The translations under genes were made by a program, and so were the position numbers. A DNA stretch of 64,000 bases from Lachnospiraceae bacterium (GTDB lineage: Bacteria > Bacillota > Clostridia > Lachnospirales > Lachnospiraceae), in the NCBI GenBank assembly GCA_017453065.1, contig JAFTKW010000011.1:1-64000 (forward strand), given 5' to 3'. How positions within the stretch are numbered: the first letter of the stretch is position 1; each line of letters starts with the position of its first letter. Positions 58,956 through 64,000 of the stretch are shown in pieces. The notes beneath the pieces were generated by a model. It did not search any database. It saw only the letters and a list, made by a program, of their open reading frames with translations, and was not told where the DNA came from.

Positions 58956-60890
58956 TTAATTCCCTGGAAGGTATTCAAAGGTTACTTCAATCGTTTTTAC
59001 CATGCCCAGTGTCTCTGCATCCAATACACATGGTGTGCAATAGTTGATGTTTCCACCCTGTACACGTGCATCGTCTGGCACTGCTGTTACCCATGCATTG
59101 TAAAGATTGCTACGCGTACAAACCTTGTCATCGGAGGAGGTATAAGGCCTTCCGCCTACCATTTTGTATGGTTCTCCATTAATCTTGATTTCTTTGATAT
59201 TGATAATATATCCAGGATACAAAACTTCTCCGTTAGAAATACCAATTGCAGAGAATACCACACTGTTGGCTGCTCCAGCACTTGTTCCTGTAAAGTCGAG
59301 ACCGATGGTGTAAGTACCTTCGCCAGTAATCTCAGCGTTGGTTGCCACGATACCTGCGGTTGCAGAAGTATCATCAAATACATCTCCTACGCTGTAGGAA
59401 ATAGCCCAGTCACTACTATTATACATAATCCATGCCAGGGCTGTGTTTTCATCTACACCACCCACATCTTCTGCTTTAGCCAGTTCTGCTTCCAAGGTAG
59501 CTTTTGCATCAGCAATGATTTCTTCCTTGGTCATGTTCTTCTGGTTCAAACTATAACTGTGATCAAGGTAAAGCTGTGCTACGTCTGCATCATACATCTT
59601 CGCCTGATTACGCATATACATATTGTTGCAATCCCAGAGCATTGGGCAGTAGCCATACAAATCACAGTTTGCAAGGAAGTTGGTGTAGTACTCCAAGGTA
59701 TGAGGCTTCATATCTCCTGTTTCCATCAAAACGCCATATTCACCAATAATAATTCCATAGCCTTGCTCCGTGAACTTTGTCATCTTTGCAAGCATTTCAT
59801 TCTGGCTTTCATGGTCTTTCTTTGTTCCCCAATCTCCTACGCTAGTGAAAATACAGTAGCCAGAAGGATCATAGTAATGTACAGAAAGAAGCAACTTGCT
59901 CTTTGCACTATCTGTAGGCATCTTGAACTCATCCTTGCAGGTGTTGGTAATATCTGTTCCAAAACCGGCAATCAAAAGGAAACGGTTAGCATTGTTTCCG
60001 CCTGTTGCACGGATAGTGTCTACAAAAGTCTGATTAATTTTATTGGCCATCTCATAGCACTCTGCATCGGAAAGGGCTCCAGAATCTCTTGCCACATCTT
60101 TATCGTTGAGACGGAAACCAATTTCTTCGTTCCCTGCTTCAAAAATCAACTTGTCAGAGTATTCTTTATATCTTTCTGCAATCTGTGTCCACATAGAAGT
60201 GTACATTTCAAAGGCTTTGTCCACAGTTCCCTGGGTTGCGGAACCAAACATTCCCCACCATCCACCATCCCAGTGGTCGTTGATTACAACATACATATCT
60301 GCATTGATTGCATAGTTAATGATCTCTTCTACACGGTTGAGGTAAGACTCGTCAATGGTGTAATCCCCTTTTTCATAATCCATGGCGTTGGTCCACGCAA
60401 TTGGAATACGAATAGAGTCAAAACCTGCTGCCTTCATACCATCCAGCATCGCCTGTGTGGTAACTGGCTGTCCCCAGAATGTCTCATATAAAGAAACATC
60501 ATTCTTGGTTCCAAAGGAGGTACGGCCGTAAGCTTCCATGGTATTTCCAAGGTTGATACCATTTCCCATGAGTTCCACAAGTTCAAGTGCTGTCAGATTC
60601 TCTCTGACAATACCATTGTCCACGGTATCAATGCCATTGGCAGATTTGTGCACTGCCACTGGGCCTGCATCCTCCTTGGACTGTGTTGGATCATTGGCTG
60701 TATCTTCTGTGCTCTGCTCTGGCTGACTTACTTCTTCAGAACTTGGCTCCGCAGAGCTTACTACTTCACTGGACTGCATCACGCTGTCAGAAGCTGGGCT
60801 GTCTGCTGGCTTGTCGTTTCCACATGCTATAAGTCCCAAGCACATAGAGGCTGCTAAAAGCATCGCTGCGATTTTGCTAAACTTTTTCAT
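58956..60890 (-). CDS. GH5 family glycoside hydrolase lipoprotein with C-terminal beta-sandwich domain
   Basis: A 644-residue surface enzyme. The signal peptide ends in the lipobox GLIAC (Cys near 23), followed by a Ser/Glu-rich linker to about 75. The GH5 barrel (about 95-440) opens with NGINLGNTMEAYG and has RIPIAWTNAMDY, the acid/base Glu in FEAGNEEIGF (near 255), HYYDPSGY, and the nucleophile Glu in IIIGEYG (near 382). The C-terminal ~135 residues after a charged helix look like a carbohydrate-binding beta-sandwich. Endoglucanase, mannanase or licheninase activity is possible. A hairpin sequesters its ribosome site (60897-60939). Confidence 0.92.
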   Translation of the reverse strand: MKKFSKIAAMLLAASMCLGLIACGNDKPADSPASDSVMQSSEVVSSAEPSSEEVSQPEQSTEDTANDPTQSKEDAGPVAVHKSANGIDTVDNGIVRENLTALELVELMGNGINLGNTMEAYGRTSFGTKNDVSLYETFWGQPVTTQAMLDGMKAAGFDSIRIPIAWTNAMDYEKGDYTIDESYLNRVEEIINYAINADMYVVINDHWDGGWWGMFGSATQGTVDKAFEMYTSMWTQIAERYKEYSDKLIFEAGNEEIGFRLNDKDVARDSGALSDAECYEMANKINQTFVDTIRATGGNNANRFLLIAGFGTDITNTCKDEFKMPTDSAKSKLLLSVHYYDPSGYCIFTSVGDWGTKKDHESQNEMLAKMTKFTEQGYGIIIGEYGVLMETGDMKPHTLEYYTNFLANCDLYGYCPMLWDCNNMYMRNQAKMYDADVAQLYLDHSYSLNQKNMTKEEIIADAKATLEAELAKAEDVGGVDENTALAWIMYNSSDWAISYSVGDVFDDTSATAGIVATNAEITGEGTYTIGLDFTGTSAGAANSVVFSAIGISNGEVLYPGYIINIKEIKINGEPYKMVGGRPYTSSDDKVCTRSNLYNAWVTAVPDDARVQGGNINYCTPCVLDAETLGMVKTIEVTFEYLPGN

Positions 60891-60896
60891 AAGAAA

Positions 60897-60939
60897 GTCT
60901 CCTTTACGTTCTACTAGATAGTACCATTGTAAAGGAGAC
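60897..60939 (-). promoter_or_regulatory. Hairpin sequestering the GH5 ribosome binding site
   Basis: GTCTCCTTTAC (minus strand, 60929-60939 complement) pairs perfectly over 11 bases with GTAAAGGAGAC (60897-60907 complement), which contains the Shine-Dalgarno AAAGGAG. The ATG at 60890 is seven bases further. The stem would hide the ribosome site, suggesting translational control of the GH5 gene. Confidence 0.65.
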
Positions 60940-61036
60940 TCGCTTAATTAAAAATAGTGATAATTAGTGAGAATATAGGGAATTATTAAAGATTGCTTTT
61001 CAACCAATGGTAGAAAAATTCTCTCCATAAGGGTTA

Positions 61037-61064
61037 TTGTTTTTATGTTTATGCGTGTTATAGT
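61037..61064 (+). promoter_or_regulatory. Promoter of the XRE/TPR regulator gene
   Basis: -35 TTGTTT (61037-61042), a 16-base spacer and -10 TATAGT (61059-61064), followed by GGAGG ahead of the ATG at 61110. The 60891-61109 gap otherwise holds AT-rich sequence with an AGTGATAATTAGTGAG direct repeat at about 60955-60970. Confidence 0.6.
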
Positions 61065-61109
61065 GATATTAGGATAAGCGCTGATCCAATTCAATTTGGA
61101 GGAAATACA

Positions 61110-61925
61110 ATGATTAAACTTGGAGAAAAAATCAAGACACTAAGAAAACAGAAGAACATATCTCAGGAGGTTTTTGCCAACTACCTTGGCGTATCCTTCC
61201 AGGCAGTTTCCAAATGGGAGAACGGAAACACTATGCCAGACGTATCCCTGATTCCTGCCATCGCATCCTTCTTTGGGGTTTCCACAGATGAGCTTTTCGA
61301 CTTTAATCTCTTTGAAATGGAAAAACAGGTTGAAGACATCTGCGACGAGGCATATAAATACCGTTTCTCGGATCCTGCAAAGTCAGAAAAGATTTTAAGA
61401 GAAGGTTTGCAGAGATTCCCTGGCAATGACATCATTTTGAACAACCTGCTCTATACATTGGATTATCAGACAAGAGCAGAGGAAGTAATCTCTCTTTGCA
61501 AAACACTTATCGAATCCACTAAGGATGATTCCGTAAAATATGATGCCTGCCGTATCCTAGCTACCTGCTACAAGGAAAATGGCCATTTAGATTTGGTCAA
61601 ACCCACCTTGGAAATCATCCCAGAAATCTATTTCACAAAATTGGAGTTAGTGGCTTCCTTGTTAGACGGTGAAGACAGTTACGAAGCTGCACAGAGACAA
61701 AAGAATATTTCTGCCGAAGACCTGATAGATATGCTGATTATTACTGGCAAACGATTAATGGAAATGGGCGAAACAGAAAAAGGGCTTTCTCAATTTAGAA
61801 TCGCCAAGAATGTAAGAGAGGCATTCAAAGAAGATTTTGTGGAAAGCAAGTGGTTCAGGGCAACCGCCTATGAATATACAAAGGAACAGCGAGAAGAAAT
61901 CGAAAAGGTGCTAGGAGAAGCATAG
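61110..61925 (+). CDS. XRE-family regulator with helical-repeat C-terminus
   Basis: A 271-residue regulator. The N-terminal HTH is KTLRKQKNISQEVFANYLGV then SFQAVSKWENGNTMPDVSLI (residues 8-47), typical of Xre/HipB-type domains. The C-terminal ~200 residues are predicted helical with TPR-like pairs (EKILREGLQRFPGNDIILNN, AEEVISLCKTLIESTKDDSV). Such proteins resemble peptide-sensing regulators, but no cognate peptide gene is visible. TTTGGAGG precedes the ATG. No clear terminator follows before the tandem repeats. Confidence 0.92.
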   Translation: MIKLGEKIKTLRKQKNISQEVFANYLGVSFQAVSKWENGNTMPDVSLIPAIASFFGVSTDELFDFNLFEMEKQVEDICDEAYKYRFSDPAKSEKILREGLQRFPGNDIILNNLLYTLDYQTRAEEVISLCKTLIESTKDDSVKYDACRILATCYKENGHLDLVKPTLEIIPEIYFTKLELVASLLDGEDSYEAAQRQKNISAEDLIDMLIITGKRLMEMGETEKGLSQFRIAKNVREAFKEDFVESKWFRATAYEYTKEQREEIEKVLGEA

Positions 61926-62205
61926 ACATCGACCGCGAACACAAGCAAGTGAGATCCAACGTCTCGCTGCTGCAAAAAAGTGAGGCGACGGGGAGTCGAA
62001 CAGTAGACTTGCAAGCAAGTCTACCTCGAGTTTGCACTACGTGCAAACATCGACCGCGGGCGAGTGAGATCCAACGTCTCGCTGCTGCAAAAAAGTGAGG
62101 CGACGGGGAGTCGAACAAGAGACTTTGTAAACAAAGTCTCTATCAAGTTTGTGCTATCGCCCAAACTTGACCGCAGGCAAGTGAGATCCAACGTCTCGCT
62201 GTCTA
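61926..62205. repeat. Three tandem repeats of about 115 bp with a tRNA-like core
   Basis: A unit of 115-117 bases occurs three times in 61926-62205. The core, AGTGAGATCCAACGTCTCGC continuing TG, starts at 61948, 62063 and 62180. Units 1 and 2 also share TGCAAAAAAGTGAGGCGACG and GGGAGTCGAAC; read on the minus strand this is GTTCGACTCCCC...CGCCTCA, like a tRNA T-loop and acceptor end. Between cores lie variable hairpins (GTAGACTTGC/GCAAGTCTAC; AGAGACTTTG/CAAAGTCTCT). The third unit runs into the terminator and tRNA-Gly. No ORF here looks real. Confidence 0.75.
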
Positions 62206-62210
62206 ACAAA

Positions 62211-62243
62211 AAAGAGATATCCAATCGGATATCTCTTTTTGTT
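62211..62243. terminator. Terminator of the tRNA operon
   Basis: AAAAAGAGATATCC (about 62212-62222) and GGATATCTCTTTTT (62227-62240) pair around AATC, and the arms extend to CTAAC/GTTAG. T-runs lie on both sides. It is directly after the 3' end of tRNA-Gly(GCC). Confidence 0.85.
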
Positions 62244-62245
62244 AG

Positions 62246-62317
<72 letters not shown>

Positions 62318-62353
62318 ATATGAAATTGTAAGCTGGGTGAAATATCCCGCTAA

Positions 62354-62424
62354 AGCGGGTGATGGGAATCGAACCCACGTATCCAGCTTGGAAGGCTGGT
62401 GTTCTACCATTGAACTACACCCGC
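62354..62424 (-). tRNA. tRNA-Gly (TCC anticodon)
   Basis: Minus strand, 71 bases without encoded CCA. Acceptor GCGGGTG pairs with CACCCGC, the anticodon arm CCAGC-CTTCCAA-GCTGG gives anticodon TCC, and the T-arm has GGTTCGATTCC. It lies 36 bases before the second tRNA-Gly. Confidence 0.96.
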
Positions 62425-62463
62425 ATATATAGAAAGCATTCGGCCAAAAGGCCTCCTGCGTAA

Positions 62464-62536
<73 letters not shown>

Positions 62537-62583
62537 GCTCAAGTTATGTAGCTTTATCTAATGTAATCGCCACAACATTGAAC

Positions 62584-62612
62584 ATTTTAACCGTTAGTCC
62601 CTACATTGTCAA
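62584..62612 (-). promoter_or_regulatory. Promoter of the tRNA-Phe-Gly-Gly operon
   Basis: On the minus strand, a perfect -35 TTGACA (62607-62612), a 17-base spacer and -10 TAAAAT (62584-62589), about 47 bases before the tRNA-Phe 5' end. Confidence 0.8.
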
Positions 62613-62638
62613 GACTAAGCGCAAACTTTTTTATCGCC

Positions 62639-63691
62639 TTATTTTTTATACATACTGTAATCATAATACTGATAAACACTTTGCACTTCACTCCAATGTT
62701 TATCATAATTCTCCTTTGTTAATAGTCCTGTTTTTTCATTTATCATGATAAGTATCTCACTGTTAATCCAAGGACCATAGTGTAATGTATCTGTATAATT
62801 ATCCAAATTTCCAGTAATATCCGTCATTAAACTAAAGTCATATACCTCTATATTATCAGCTTCTAAAAGTATTTCTGTCGCTATTTTTTGAGCTTCTATT
62901 TGTAGCTCCAACTGATTAGTCCTCTCTAGTGCCTCCCAAAAGCACACACTATAGGGTGGAAAAAAGAGATAAAATGTAACGTCTGGGTTATCCAAGGCTA
63001 ATTTTAGCAAATTCTCCGTCACGTTCTCTGTAATCTGTTCCTTATCTGTCTCAGAAAGGGCATACTCTTCTTCATGTTCTTCCACTAACGTAAAACTAGC
63101 AAGTACAGTTTCTTTACCATATGATTTATATGCACCCCAAAAACCATACTCATCCATTGATGTTGTTTTATTTCCTGCTCGCGTATAATTTAACACTGCC
63201 ACCGTCTTAGGCAATACTTCCTTGTTCAAGAAATAGTTCACATCATTAAATGGATTTTCATCATAAAAATACTCTGGATATCCATCATATGTGTTCTGAT
63301 TTGCTGGGTAATTCACCATAGTTCCATCTAAACTACATAAAACATATTTTATCTCTGGTTGATAATCTAATGCCCTCTTTATAGTACTTCTAGATTCACA
63401 AAAGCTCGCTCCTGAATGAGTTAATTTTACGGTCTTTCCTCCCCACAAAGCATCAAATTCGCTTGGTTTGAAATTTTGGCACATGCTTGTTCCGGTTATA
63501 ATTCCATCATAATCATAGTGCCTAGCAATTCCGTCATTCTGATATCTCTCATCTTTCAATGGATATTGCAGTCCAAGCAAACCATCATGATAATGTAAAA
63601 ATGGGTCTATTACAATTGTGATTAACGCCAGTAATAGGAGTGCCCCAAAAGTACAACCTATTACTATATAATTCCATTTTTTTGCATTCAT
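62639..63691 (-). CDS. SGNH-hydrolase-like membrane-anchored protein of a surface acylation locus
   Basis: A 350-residue protein with an N-terminal membrane segment (about 6-28; YIVIGCTFGALLLLALITIV) and an outer domain. IITGTSMCQNFKPSEFDALW (near 66-85) fits an SGNH block I with Thr-Ser, and a C-terminal YTDTLHYGPWINSEIL (Asp-x-x-His) fits its catalytic pair. The partial gene upstream ends like an MBOAT protein, so the pair matches the MBOAT/DHHW pair at 4.3-6.9 kb in design but not closely in sequence. The ATG at 63691 is preferred to an in-frame TTG six codons earlier; its ribosome site is weak. The region is AT-rich. Confidence 0.7.
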   Translation of the reverse strand: MNAKKWNYIVIGCTFGALLLLALITIVIDPFLHYHDGLLGLQYPLKDERYQNDGIARHYDYDGIITGTSMCQNFKPSEFDALWGGKTVKLTHSGASFCESRSTIKRALDYQPEIKYVLCSLDGTMVNYPANQNTYDGYPEYFYDENPFNDVNYFLNKEVLPKTVAVLNYTRAGNKTTSMDEYGFWGAYKSYGKETVLASFTLVEEHEEEYALSETDKEQITENVTENLLKLALDNPDVTFYLFFPPYSVCFWEALERTNQLELQIEAQKIATEILLEADNIEVYDFSLMTDITGNLDNYTDTLHYGPWINSEILIMINEKTGLLTKENYDKHWSEVQSVYQYYDYSMYKK

Positions 63692-63717
63692 ATTTTTCTC
63701 GTTTCTCAAACAATAAT

Positions 63718-64000
63718 TTAAAAATTAAAATACAAGAATGTGGACAATCCGGAGAGCGAAAAAACACCCCAAATCATTAACATTACGGTTAACATTCCAT
63801 TCCACACACTTGGTTTAAATTCCTTTTCGTGGTTATTTTTCGGAATTAATGCTATAGCAAGCGCTAATATCACTACTATAAGTAGGTGCAAATAAGGCAT
63901 CTGCTCAATTAGATTGCCTAGCACTTGTATATGTTCTTCTACATAAGTGAATTCTAACAAATCGAAGCAGTTGAGTAGAGATTCGCTTACTCTCATCTCC
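63718..64000 (-). CDS. C-terminal part of an MBOAT O-acyltransferase, cut by the right edge
   Basis: The frame is open to the edge. The visible ~93 residues have two hydrophobic segments and end in WGVFSLSGLSTFLYFNF, the usual MBOAT tail (compare SYNPFLYFRF in the gene at 5457). An internal ATG at 63996 has no proper ribosome site, so it is not the start. The SGNH-like gene follows after 26 bases. Family assignment rests on the tail and the neighbour. Confidence 0.65.
   Translation of the reverse strand, partial: EMRVSESLLNCFDLLEFTYVEEHIQVLGNLIEQMPYLHLLIVVILALAIALIPKNNHEKEFKPSVWNGMLTVMLMIWGVFSLSGLSTFLYFNF

Noticed and set aside
58785-60491. A 568-codon open frame on the plus strand
   Set aside because: It lies entirely opposite the well-supported GH5 gene, is rich in Cys, His and Ile as antisense frames are, and has no ribosome site or recognisable domain.
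61926-62205. CRISPR-like array in the tandem repeats
   Set aside because: Only three units, each ~115 bp, with structured and partly shared spacers and no cas genes; it does not fit CRISPR repeat/spacer sizes.

Overview
The window reads as a chromosomal segment of an anaerobic, low-to-mid GC Firmicute, most likely a Lachnospiraceae (Clostridia) member of the gut or rumen type. This rests on strong AGGAGG ribosome binding sites, gene families typical of that group (DHHW/DUF4358/MBOAT cluster, VanW protein, DUF1538 with a PII-like partner, Gram-positive galT, GPH sugar transporter with an alpha-glucosidase), a THF riboswitch ahead of folT, and many plant-polysaccharide and oligosaccharide enzymes. 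The genus cannot be fixed from sequence reading alone.

Layout. 1-7.6 kb is one minus-strand run: a DUF4358 lipoprotein, an MBOAT O-acyltransferase and a DHHW protein (cell-surface polysaccharide acylation), then a HAD phosphatase with an extra N-terminal domain, rsmA, and a cytoplasmic GH13 amylase. 7.8-15.8 kb holds an ABC-F protein, a TatD nuclease, a GH28 pectin-type hydrolase, folT under a THF riboswitch, and a divergent GPH transporter/GH13 alpha-glucosidase operon. 15.8-25 kb holds a CyuA/UPF0597 protein, an SdpR/SdpI-like pair with twin palindromic operators, a second ABC-F gene with an attenuator leader, a PII-like/DUF1538 pair, NUDIX and GNAT genes, and asnS. asnS lies behind an Asn-rich leader peptide and a set of mutually exclusive hairpins.

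25.3-32.8 kb contains an Rpn-type nuclease, a palindromic repeat patch, tRNA-Lys, a Fur-family regulator with a metal-exporter-like gene and a palindromic operator, a four-gene XRE/membrane protein/ABC transporter operon, and a zinc-ribbon membrane protein. 33-37.6 kb has a 2-isopropylmalate synthase fused to a complete AraC-type DNA-binding domain, then GNAT, PilZ and CE2-like esterase genes. 37.6-50.7 kb carries a 1004-residue ABC ATPase-permease fusion, a PfkB sugar kinase, trmL, an aminotransferase/Lrp/PurM-like operon, a VanW protein, a 33-residue membrane microprotein, and DnaQ-like, radical SAM and phosphoesterase genes. 50.8-61.9 kb has galT, galK, an AraC regulator, an aldo/keto reductase, CapA, YitT and LysR genes, a GH5 lipoprotein and an XRE regulator. 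The right end has 115-bp tandem repeats, a tRNA operon (Phe, Gly, Gly) and part of a second, AT-rich MBOAT/SGNH surface-modification locus.

How it fits together. Much of the window takes up and cleaves plant or dietary glycans (GH5 outside; GH28, two GH13 and CE2-like inside) and feeds the sugars to central metabolism (galK/galT, PfkB kinase). Regulation is unusually visible: a THF riboswitch, two candidate transcription attenuators with leader ORFs, several palindromic operators, and a biosynthetic enzyme carrying its own DNA-binding domain. The strongest candidates for something undescribed are the Asn leader-peptide attenuator of asnS and the LeuA-AraC fusion.
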